Shown here piece by piece: positions 42,213 to 51,648 of a stretch of 51,648 nucleotides of DNA (positions are counted from its first letter, which is position 1; every line of letters starts with the position of its first letter). The notes under the pieces were generated by a model. It was not told where the DNA came from. It made no database searches and was given only the letters and a program-made list of their open reading frames with translations. The DNA comes from Folioceros fuciformis. Its lineage: Eukaryota > Anthocerotophyta > Anthocerotopsida > Anthocerotales. A program made the translations under genes and the position numbers. The stretch is from positions 436,167 through 487,814 of the forward strand of contig JBNGIO010006279.1 in the NCBI GenBank assembly GCA_049999805.1, read 5' to 3'.

Positions 42213-43948
42213 GGTCGCAGCAGCGGCAACAAGCGTCCCCCGTCCCCGATCCGCCTCCGCAATGCCCCCCTCCTCCTGGCTCCGGTGCTGGGCTCGCACG
42301 CGGTCGGGAGCAGGGGCGGAGGTGCTCAGTCCGCGATCGGAGACGGAGAAGAGGAATATGAAAGAGACGCCAACAGGGCGCCACCGCCCGCCCCAAAAGG
42401 AGGAAACGGAGGAGGAAGAGTAGGCGGAGAAGACGCAGAAGCAGGCGCGCATCAACGCCTGGCTGCCCTTGCTCCGGGCCTGACACTCCCGTCACCGTGC
42501 GGCCTGCCGCGATCGCCTCCTCCTTCGCTTATTAGAGCGAAGCGCGAATTTTCACGACCCAGGCCAATCATGCTGGGAAGGAAGGAGCGGTAAGAGAGAT
42601 TGGAATTGACCCCATTTCACATGCAATCATGCAGGCAGGCCAGGCCAGGCTAGGCCCCTGGTTCTACCAGCACACTCTCTCCACACTACTAGCACACAAG
42701 CCCAAGTCCCCAGTCTCACCCGAACGCTCGCTCGGTTTCTCCTCCCTTCCCGCCTCTCTCTCCTCTCTCTAGCCGCCCGGAAGTTGGAATGGCCGCAGTC
42801 AACCAGCACGATGCTGCAAGGCTCTGCAGAGGACGCGGAGGTATGTAAAAGAAGCCGTGAAGAGAAAGACAACGGAAAGATGGGGGGAGCGTCCATCTTT
42901 CCGGCGGAAAGAGATTCGGTGGCCGGAAAGATGGAGCGGGTACCATGGTGCGCATTATTGGCAGGAGACCGGCGGTAGGCGGTTGCGTGAGCCACGGCGG
43001 GCCACGTCCTGCACCGTCCACTTTCGCGGCTGCTTCTGCTCCGCTCCGGGGAGAGGGCAGGTGACATGAATGGTTGGGGAGGCTGGGGCGGGCGGACCGA
43101 CCTTTTTTACATGGCCTACGCCAGGTCGTCAGCCCTCGCCTCTCTGAGGCTGCTAGCCCGCCTGCTTCTACATGCTTGTTAACAAACACTTCACACACAG
43201 GGCTGAGCTTGTCGCTACTCTGCGGCAAGTACAGTACCGGCTCTGTTCGTACCTCGTCTCGGAGTTCGGTGTTTCTCAGCCTCGCTTCCCAGATGCTTCG
43301 CTTTCGAGCCGTGTGACTGCCTGATGGACTGGTTCCACTGTAACATTACAACCATCAGCTTGTCTGCACTGCTGTCGAAGTGCCTGCTTGAAGCAAGCAC
43401 GGTGGTTGGAGTGGCGGCCCACGAGAATCGCTCACCTGCCTCTTCGCTCTCTGGCAAGGCGCAGGAACGTTGGAAGGTTGGAGGAACCGGGGTGGGAGTT
43501 GGGCATGGGAGAGGGGTCATTTGACTCAATCCAGCTGGAGGTAACTTGAGCTTTCGTGCTCACAAAGAACAGCAGATCACTCTGACGTGGTAAAATTACA
43601 CATGTTTTCGCAATGTAGTTATTTGATGGAAGTACACCAAAGGGACAAAGGGAGAGCATCCCGGCTTTAGTGGCCAAGTACACTAAAAATCTTAACCTGG
43701 ACATAAGCGAGTAATCCGCGATCGATTGGCAGATCAAAATTCAAGGTCTCAACAGACGCCGACTTTTCCCAGACGCTGCACTGGCTGGAATGGTCGAGCG
43801 GTACTCTCTGTAACGTACAATACAGCCTTTTCCGACTCCCGAAGCAGGGGAGTGGAGAAACCAAATAATGGACCCGATTCCACCGCTGTGGCAGGTTGCG
43901 GCAACAAGTGGAGTGCCACCTGCAGCCGTGGAAGATGGGTCTTCTACC
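42213..43948. other. Intergenic region upstream of HPPR, containing a hairpin
   Basis: It holds the promoter of HPPR (-) and the 3' flank of the polyphenol oxidase (-). The 80 codons before the HPPR start stay open (42452-42213). CGGAAAGATGG (42873-42883) and its exact complement CCATCTTTCCG (42893-42903) can form an 11-base-pair hairpin, and a third copy lies at 42924-42934. The long GC-rich open frames here match no family. Confidence 0.5.
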
Positions 43949-46033
43949 TCACAAATGCAGGACGGTAACGCCGGTGATGAATTTCGGCTCCATCTTGTCA
44001 GGTCCCCTCGGGATGATGCTGACTACCAAGGGCTCGGTGCTGGACTCGGAGACGCCGGTTTGAGCAAGGACTCCACTGATGGCTATGCGGAAGTTTTGGG
44101 TGCGCCAGTCCTGATGCTCCACTTCGCCGTTAGGTTTGATAGCGGCGGAAGTGTGAGGAATTTCGTAGAACGTTCCAGCATACTCGGCGATGGTGATCGG
44201 CGTGCTGCTGTCGGCTTCCGGGAGATTTATGAAGATGTCAAAGATGTTCGTCTTCATCATCGGGGTGACGAGCCCCTCGATCTCCAGGACCTCCTCTGCG
44301 ACAGGCGCCAGCCTCGCGGCCTCGGCACCACGCCTGAGCAGGGACTTCACGGGTCTGTTAACCCGGAAGTGAAACGGCTGCCCGCCGATAGTGACCTGAC
44401 TTTGCCCCGGCATGGAGGCGGGCCCCATGACCGGAATACCCGCCACGTGTGTTACTGCCCAGTCGTGGTCAGCCTCCAGAATATTCCAAGCAGGTGCAGA
44501 CTTTCCTCTCCACCACTCGCTGGCCCAAGACGGAAGGACACAATTCACCAACGCACCGATTTTGGACTGTTTCTGCTGCGCCCTAGCCGCGGTTTGAAGG
44601 ATTCTGGAGCCTTGCGACAGCGGGAAATAATTCGCCCAAGAGTTCTCCACCTCCTCGTATCTGTACCGCAATCTCTCCGTCTCCTGGCTGCCAGAGACAT
44701 TCACCACCACCCCGTCGCCGTTCTCGTCAAAGAAAATGAACTCCGTGTCTAGCCAATCCGATTCTGTGGGATTTTGTCGCCGGCCTCCAGGAAGATTGTT
44801 CCACACAGTCCACAACCTATCCAAATTGCAGTGCAATCCGTAGAAGACCGGGTCGCGAGCAGCAGAATAGAAATTCCCCATGTTCTCGTGGTCAGCAGAG
44901 GTGAGATCCGCCACCCAGTCGTGAATGCTGTTGTGCGGAATATACTCAATTGACCCGCCTCCAGGTGCCGCCGGCGTCCCTTCCACAAATTTGTGGCCGA
45001 AGAAGGTGTGAGGGACAGTTGAAAGAAAAATATTCCTGTTCATGCTGATCCTATTGCGCTCGTTCAACTCCGCATCAGAGTAAGGAGAATCCCCTACATT
45101 GAATCATACAAGGCAGAGAGCGTCAGACTGGACCGATTTGGCATCCATTCTCCTCCCGGACATGCTGCAACTCGTCCGTCCCGGAGGATCAGACAGTAAA
45201 TGCACTCAAACCAAAATTGCTACAACCAATCGGACACAAAGATGCACAGCTCATTTCAATTCATTTCACCAAACTACTACCTTGTGGTCTCTGCTCCACA
45301 ATCTGAAATCTCCCAAGTGCAATGCTCGAATTACGTCACACGCAATCCACACTACATCGTCAGCAATGGTTGAAAACTGACCAGAATCCACGATGAGATC
45401 GAAGGGGATATCGATCGTTCGTGGCGGCATGTGGAACTTGCTCCGCAAAGGATCCCCGAGGGCGCTCCACTCAGTATACTGCACGGGGAATCGGTTGGCA
45501 GGATGATGCTCCTCAGCGGCGGTAAGGTTGTCGAAGTTCCAGAAGGGAAGAGCGAAGGTATCGTCGTCGATGAGCTTGGCCAGGATGCGCTCATGGAAGT
45601 AAACATACCAGCGGTGCCAGGGCAGGAAGAGCCAAGACTTGTGGATGAGGAGCACGGTTTCCGGCGCCACGCCCCGCTGAATGAGCGCGTTGTTGCAGTA
45701 AGCACAGTGCATCCAGGCCTGGATGTTGTGCGTCCGGGGATCGTCATCCGGCAGCGCCCGCAGCGCAGCGTAGGCCCGATTGTACTTGTCCCAATACTCG
45801 GTGTCGTTCACCAAGGTGTGGATGGGGCGCCTAACCCGCATCGGCAAGTCTGTTTGATACTGGAATGGCTTCACGGATCGGGGCACCGGCGGGCAGCACC
45901 GGTAGTTAGCGTGCGAGAGCTTGAGCGTGATGTTCCGGCACACCGCGAAATCGGGGGTCTTGAGCGGAGCTCCTGACACGCATTGCACTAGCAAAAGGGC
46001 CAGACTCCATCCCAGCCACCGCATCGTCGTCAT
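43949..46033 (-). CDS. PPO: Polyphenol oxidase (catechol oxidase/tyrosinase family), secretory
   Basis: Two exons, 46033-45382 and 45093-43949, join in phase (VDSG/DSPYSD) over a 288-base intron, giving 598 residues. MTTMRWLGWSLALLLVQCVSG is a signal peptide, so the enzyme enters the secretory route (vacuole or wall), not the plastid as in most seed plants. Copper A: MHCAYC, then HKSWLFLPWHRWYVYFHE, with the cysteine able to form the thioether bridge. Copper B: PHNSIHDWV, then DPVFYGLHCNLDRLW. Here the first His of the usual His-His pair is Leu and the ligand His remains. The PPO-specific DWL domain (SDWLDTEFIFFDENGDG) and KFDV-like domain (TNIFDIFINLP) follow. It oxidises o-diphenols to quinones. 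Substrate is unknown. Confidence 0.93.
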
Positions 46034-47155
46034 CCTGCTGCTCACACTCGTCACTCCTCTCCGGGCTTGCGCATCGAGGATTCAGGTGAGCTCAGATAGC
46101 CGCAGCGGCAAAGGACCTAAGCAATCAACGGCGGCAAAGCCGAACGCTGTGTAGACACAGCCCGGACACTGTCTGGAGAGAAAGGCACACGACAGAGCAG
46201 CTAGCGCGCCTCGTGGCGCAGAAGCACATCAATATAATGCACAGCATTGAACAACTGGCCAGGCGGGCGACTAGACTAGGCCCAGACTCCGCCACGCTTT
46301 CTCCTCCTTGTCTCTCTCAAATAATGGACAGGAATGGAGGAGCACCCGCGAGTTGCGCCTCTTACGTACATACGTACTTTCGGGTAAAGTTCCTTGCACC
46401 TGACACGTTCCGACGTGGCCGACATCCTGCTCCCTGTGACGCCCACAAAGCAACGTTTCGTTTTGCACAGGACGGTCTTGAAAGAAGCGTCACCTTTATG
46501 GAAGCAGGGCCACAGATTGCTTGTGGCATCCATTTTCGCTTTCCAAAGTTCACTTTGCAGGCTGTCTGCCGCACCAGGCACCAAAGGAATCAGGCATGTT
46601 CGATGAACGAATTACTGCACTGCGTGGCAAGTCTCAGCTCCCAGTCTTGTTCAGGGTGTACGAAACTGGTAACAGGATGTGAGGTGGGAATTTGGAGTTC
46701 ACATACTCTATTCGCACTTCTTTCGCACTACTCTGTTCCATTCGGTCATTGGTAGATGAAGAGCGATTTGCTTCATCGGCGAATTGCATGTCAGTGAACT
46801 GTAGCTGTTGTCCAGTTAGATAGTGAGGAAGGAGTTGAATGGAATCATCCCTGTCCTGTTCATCAGGCCGACGCCTGGAATCGACCCAATAAGAGCGTGT
46901 CAAGCAGCAGCCATCTCATGAGTTGTTATAATAGTCTGTTTCGAAACATGGATTAGGTAGAAATCTGTCAGGGACAAATATAAGAAAGAATAAAAAATGG
47001 CCGATAGCGACAGATTCCGTCACATCGCCCGGATTCCCTATCAGAACCGCGAAGACACTGACTAAGAACTCCTGGGAACCTAAAGCTATGCCTGTGAGAT
47101 GAGAAACGATCTCGCAAGCAATATCTACGAAGACCAAAATTGGTTCTGCAGCCAC
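46034..47155. other. Intergenic region upstream of the polyphenol oxidase
   Basis: Promoter side of the polyphenol oxidase and 3' flank of the alpha/beta hydrolase. No gene or clear repeat is seen. Confidence 0.4.
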
Positions 47156-48347
47156 TCACACCTGAGGAGTTTCATGCTTGTAGGAGTAGGGCGCCCCGAA
47201 CAGCACATGGTCATACCAGTCGAAAATTTCAGTCTTCTTCAGACTGGTGACGGCATGTACGCCATAAGCCACGTTGAGCTCCTCGGCTATCTCCGTCTTC
47301 CAGCACAGTTCCGCAGCGCACTCGTCCAGCACCTTGTCCCTCCGGAGGACCTCCACCCACTCCTCGTTTAGACGCGGATTGTCAGTGAGGTAGCCGTCGG
47401 CATTGATCCACCCGCTGGCCCTGAGGGAATTGAACACCGCGATGGACAACTCGGGGGTGAAGCACGGAATGCGCTCGATAAAGATGAGCGGGTAGAGCTG
47501 CATATCCCCACAGACGATGGTGTCGTGGTCCACCCCGAGCCCCGCCACCTGCGAGATGCCATACAGGATGTAGGGCACCAGTTCATCCTTGGCCATGTAC
47601 ACAAAGAGCGTCGGCGGGAAGAGGTGATTGGCCTGATCCAAAGCCTCAGGCCTGCCAGGGGCGACAACAAGGCCGATCGCGTCCAGGTGATAGTACAGCG
47701 CCAGCACCGTGGAAAAGTTCCCGCCGTTAGACACTCCCAGAGACACGATCGGCAGGTCCGCGATCCCCTCCCGGTCCCGCCAAATCTCCAGAATGCTGAG
47801 ATACGCACGCAGGTCGGTAGAGTCCTCGGGAGGCCACATCTGCAAGCACAAACTTAGGTCAGGCCGGGACGGAAAAACGTCTCACAGGCAGCCGGGAACG
47901 CAAACCCTCGACACTCACATCGTACTCGTAGCCCCCACTCCGGATGGCGATCACGTTGCCATAGCCGCGTTGGATGCCCTCGAGGATGTTGAGCCTGTCT
48001 TCCGGGAGACCCGTGCAGACGGGGCACCTGGGCGTCCTATCGAAGTAGCGGAAAGGGTCGCCCCCTCGGGCATGAATCATCACCAGCACGGCCTTGGCGC
48101 CCGGGGTGGTCTGCCAGATGACGTCTCGGCCGTCAATGACCTCGTACACGGGGTCGAAGAGCGGGTCCGGGATGTTGCATCCCACATTGGAGAGCTCGCC
48201 TCGAGCCCGCTCCGTGGGCATGGCGATCTGCAAAGGCTCGCCCTCCACATCGGTGGCGGGCAGAATCCTGGAGGCGTACCCCGGGCACAGGATGGAGAGG
48301 AGCAGCAACGCCAGCATCGTGCACTTGCCCATGGTTTCCCCGGCCAT
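47156..48347 (-). CDS. Secreted alpha/beta hydrolase of a plant-conserved, uncharacterised family
   Basis: Two exons, 48347-47919 and 47839-47156, join in phase (GYEYD/MWPPED) across a 79-base intron with a GTGAGT donor, giving 370 residues. ATG 48332 (MGKCTMLALLLLSILCPGYAS) is an equally good start. Either gives a signal peptide. The nucleophile elbow is GVSNGG. FPPTLFVYMAKDE offers the acid, and ELNVAYGVHAVTS the histidine. CPVCTGLPED and EELNVAYG.HAVTSL recall a family of plant proteins annotated only as alpha/beta hydrolases. The usual HG before the oxyanion loop reads HARGG here. Substrate cannot be predicted. An in-frame GTGTGA closes the frame; splicing there to the next acceptor would also meet a stop at once. 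Confidence 0.82.
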
Positions 48348-50152
48348 CGCAGCAACCTTCTGCCGGGTAGGGCTTCGCAGAATCTGAAATTCCTGCCTTC
48401 TCCAAGGCATACCGACCTTCTCTAGTTCGGCCAGGGCTTTAAAGGGACCGAGGAGAGAGATTATAGGCGGGCACCAGATGCTTCGTTGATTGGCGCAAGG
48501 TGAAGTTTCTCCGGGCAGGAATGCGGCCACGCACGCCTCCTTCATCTCTCTCAAATAATTCCCTTCTCTTCTCACCCGATCGCCATTTGAAGGCCGCGGA
48601 CGACTCCGTTGTACATTCTGTACATACGCTGTCTTCTGACGAAACACGTACCGAATGATCGGCAGGTACAAGTACAGTGGGAATATACCATTCAATGTGC
48701 ATATAATAAAATATAGAGTCAAATCAAAATTAAGATACCTAGGTGCCTGTGAACAGGAATATATATATGTACACGCCGGGTGTTAATGTTTTAAGTTGCA
48801 AGGTTTTCAGTGGCAAGTGTTGGAACATATGTTTAAGGTTGAGATTTTGTTATCAAAAAGAGGCGGACCTCAAAAGAATGCTTATCGAGATAGAGAAGAT
48901 GTGGAGGAAGTATGCCCCCACCAAATTGTAAGACCAACCACATTTGTCTTGTGTGTGTATAGGTGGATCATGTTCCATGCTAAACCTAAGGAGGAGAAAA
49001 ATTTCAGCCCTTCTCCCTGGACAAATGTTCTATAGGATATGACCAATGAGTTTGCTCATATAGACCAAGTCTGTTGCTCTCTTCGTTTGGTGTTCTATCT
49101 TTGTTTAGTGTACTTTCTCCATCTTGTTTTGCCAATTTATATATGTGTTCAATGCTGAAATGCTCATCTACCTTAAGACAAAAGAGCACAAAACCATCCG
49201 GACTAATCCTTATGGTCAAAAATCTTCTACTTGCTTACTGCGCCTAGGATATCAAAATTCAAGGATAAAAAGGGTCTACAGTACTTAGTGCCAATATTGA
49301 AGATGTTGCTTCCACTACGCTTGCCATTGTCTTTATACACTATGTGAGCCAATGCTTATTACTAGGTGATGGACACTCTTTGCCTATAAAATACACAAAA
49401 GAGAGAGGGCACTTCCACATCTCCCACAATTGTATTCCTAAGCAAGGACAAGGCTTGAGAAAGACACACTTCTCACCAAAGGCGCTTGCCCTCTTGCATA
49501 GCATCTACAAATAGTCTACACATAAATTGAGAACCTCCTATGGTGTGGACATTAAAGCTAGGCTTAGACATGTTGTTTTCCTTAGAATTTGCAGCTCTTT
49601 CTCAAACTCTAGCACCATTGCACCCTCAACTCACAACCGTCTCCTCCTCAAAGCCTCCTAAGATTATTTCCCCTCAACTTTTTCCACTATTTTCTTCAAG
49701 TTCGGTTTGCTTGCACAGAATAACGACATAAGCAAAAACCTAGGCCATTTAGTCCACAGAACACTAGGAAACTTTTGCCATACATTTCCCTTGCTTCACA
49801 TCTGTCCATGACCCTGCGCCCAATGCCACTATAGCCATCTTAGCTGCCACCTTCATTCATGTTAGTTGCTATGACACGGAAACATCTTATTTAGTTGTTA
49901 TCTCCTTTGAACAATAGGTTAGCCACCTCAACCTCCAATGGCTCCCTCTTCATATCTATATTCCCTTCTATAGTTCATTGCAACTCCCCCATAAGTCATT
50001 TAGGGTTACAAGGACTTGTCTCTGCTGACCTTGAATTCAACATTGAATTCCTTCTACTTAGGCTTACCCCTTCCCTTGGCCTTAAATTGTGGTCACTTCT
50101 TGCTTGGCTTGCATGTACTTTCAAGAATCCAATATTGATGCAAGGCAAGCCA
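48348..50152. other. AT-rich intergenic region, nothing recognised
   Basis: After the hydrolase promoter the base composition drops to clearly AT-rich. No gene, repeat array or transposon domain could be read on either strand. Confidence 0.4.
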
Positions 50153-50700
50153 TCAACCTATAGGAAGAATCCCATCTACAGAATTTTGCACCAACCATAG
50201 TGGGTACTCTTTAAACAATTCCATCATCAAATTCGGTTGATTTATAATCAGAGTTTGGTCCACCCTACGGGGTGAAAGAAAAACAATGTCCGCCTTTAAA
50301 TTTGGCACAAGTTTAAAAAAGTCTCCTACAATAAATTGAATGCGATCTTGTACTCCACAAATTTTTGCATTATGCTTTGTAAGTTTAATTTTCTTGGGGT
50401 CGATATCAATTGTTATAACTTTATAACCTTGCAACGCAAACTAGATAGTGTTTCCACCTGCACCAGCAAAGCCATATATGATTTTTGATTTTGTTGGACA
50501 CCTGCATACTTGATGCTTGGCTAATACCTCAGGAGTTATTGAATATAACGACTCTTTGTCCAATTTAATGCCCCAATCATATTTGGAGAATAGTTCATAC
50601 CTATTTCTCCAATACTTTTCCAATGATTTGTCTTCTCTTATGCATTGTAGAGTGGGTCTTGGATTGACGCGGACCCGAAGAAGTTGCATCACTATTCCTT
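50153..50700 (-). pseudogene. Intronless, broken copy of trimethylguanosine synthase (TGS1)
   Basis: The minus-strand translation matches the methyltransferase domain of TGS1, which hypermethylates the cap of snRNAs and snoRNAs: KYWRNRYELFSKYDWGIKLD, SITPEVLAKH, FAGAGGNTI, then QGYKVITIDIDPKKI, HNAKICGV and FIVGDFFKL. An in-frame TAG replaces the Gln expected after GGNTI. In the catalytic SPPWGGP motif one base is lost, which shifts the frame (SPRRVDQ), and the Trp codon has become TAG. No intron interrupts the copy, which suggests a retrocopy. It is truncated at both ends. Confidence 0.8.
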
Positions 50701-50956
50701 AGTTTGGAGCATGACATACTTAATATATCTTGCTAAGGTTGGAAACATGTCTTTAGAAGTACGTGGTTGTATGGTGCGCCTCCCTTTGTTGTGTAATAAT
50801 GTCGTGTTAAGTTTCTTGATTGCATGATGATGATTTGTTGTGTTGAGTTACTCGATTCCATGATGTTGATTTGATGTCCTATGGAAAGAGTAGACATCCT
50901 CAGCCAGAAGAAAGTAGACGGTTGATGGTGCTATTATGGTGGAGTGGTGCTTTCAA

Positions 50957-51290
50957 GTAATATAATAGTAGATATAATATACACATGTATAGGCCCTAAT
51001 TCCTAAACCCTAAGTCCAAGTGTAATTGTCAAACTCTAAGACATTGACCAAGGCTTATAAAGCCATGTAATATACTAGTAGATATAATTTACACATATGT
51101 AGGCCCTAATTCTTAAACCCTCAGTCAAAGAGTAATTGTCAAATCCTAAGACATTGACCAAGGCTTATAAAGCTATATAATATAATAGTAGATATAATAT
51201 ACACGTACATATGCCAAAAGTGGAAGAGTGATTGTTGAACCCTAAGACATTGAGGAAGGCTTATAAAGCCGTTAAAGAGGAATAATAAGC
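50957..51290. repeat. Three tandem copies of a 110-base AT-rich unit
   Basis: GATATAAT recurs at exactly 50971, 51081 and 51191. Each unit contains CCCTAA near a TTGTCAAA or TTGTTGAA block, then CTAAGACATTGA and AAGGCTTATAAAGC. Copies one and two also hold the telomere-like TAAACCCT. The last 350 bases of the window show nothing further that I can name. Confidence 0.85.
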
Positions 51291-51648
51291 AAATAGGGGC
51301 ATATTGCCAAAAGTTAAGGACACGAAGCAAGACACATAAATACATTAAATAACATTAATAAGTAGAGGGTATTTTATAAAGCCTAAGGAAAGGAGGTAAG
51401 GTCAGACAAGGTACGATACTAAACACAAGTATGCCCTTTGTTATCTCTAATCACAACATCATGCTCTAGGTGGACCAGCCAAGCTACAAAGGATCTTAAA
51501 CAAATTAGGTGAAGAAGCCACTAGACTTGCACTCACATTTGCCAAAGCTCTTTGTCGAGCAATGGAGGCATATAAATAAGAGAATATATTCGTCTCTAAT
51601 GGCGAACATATGTGTGTCGAATAGGGTGAAAAAAGAAAACCAGTGGTC

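Noticed and set aside
42716-43228. Minus-strand open frame of 170 codons between HPPR and the polyphenol oxidase
   Set aside because: Low-complexity Pro/Arg/Ser composition from GC-rich DNA, no domain and no supporting splice signals.
46213-46755. Plus-strand open frame of 180 codons upstream of the polyphenol oxidase
   Set aside because: No recognisable domain, and it lies where the promoter of the polyphenol oxidase must be. Probably chance.

Overview
This window looks like nuclear DNA of a land plant with a compact genome. Multi-exon genes have introns of about 70-160 bases (a few reach about 300), genes lie close together, and several long genes have no intron. Four large PLS-type pentatricopeptide repeat (PPR) genes sit within 28 kb, and two of them end in the DYW:KP variant of the DYW domain. 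That variant is known from hornworts, lycophytes other than Selaginella, and ferns, the lineages with U-to-C RNA editing in organelles. Short introns and high gene density make a hornwort my first choice; a lycophyte or fern is not excluded. This is inference from gene content, not a species identification.

Layout. Bases 1-5100 are repeat-rich: a broken reverse transcriptase, a telomere-like minisatellite, a decayed copy of the 5' end of the mitochondrial KAS gene, and the 3' end of a Copia retrotransposon with one LTR. From 5.9 to 21.6 kb come PPR gene A (+), the TPLATE-complex muniscin-like gene TML (+), mitochondrial beta-ketoacyl-ACP synthase (-, 14 exons), tyrosine aminotransferase (+, 8 exons) and an unidentified gene with an N-myristoylation signal (-). 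From 22.8 to 33.5 kb lie PPR genes B (-), C (+) and D (+), with a decayed PPR fragment behind D. From 36.3 to 48.3 kb are a four-EF-hand calcium sensor (-), endonuclease III (+), hydroxyphenylpyruvate reductase (-), polyphenol oxidase (-) and a secreted alpha/beta hydrolase (-). The last 3.3 kb is AT-rich, with a broken intronless copy of trimethylguanosine synthase and a 110-base tandem repeat.

How the genes may work together. The PPR genes should encode organelle proteins that bind RNA through their repeats. A and C carry complete deaminase-like DYW:KP domains and are candidates for U-to-C editing. B and D carry only the start of an ordinary DYW domain and would need a partner for catalysis. 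A and D also share an N-terminal block resembling the PDF motif of the OSB single-stranded DNA-binding proteins, which is the most unusual architecture in the window. Tyrosine aminotransferase and hydroxyphenylpyruvate reductase catalyse the first two steps of the tyrosine branch to rosmarinic acid, which hornworts make. They lie about 21 kb apart, and a polyphenol oxidase lies next to the second.

Exon boundaries were worked out by hand from GT/AG sites, reading phase and remembered family sequences. All predicted splices keep frame, but none has been tested against RNA. Family assignments also come from memory, without any search.
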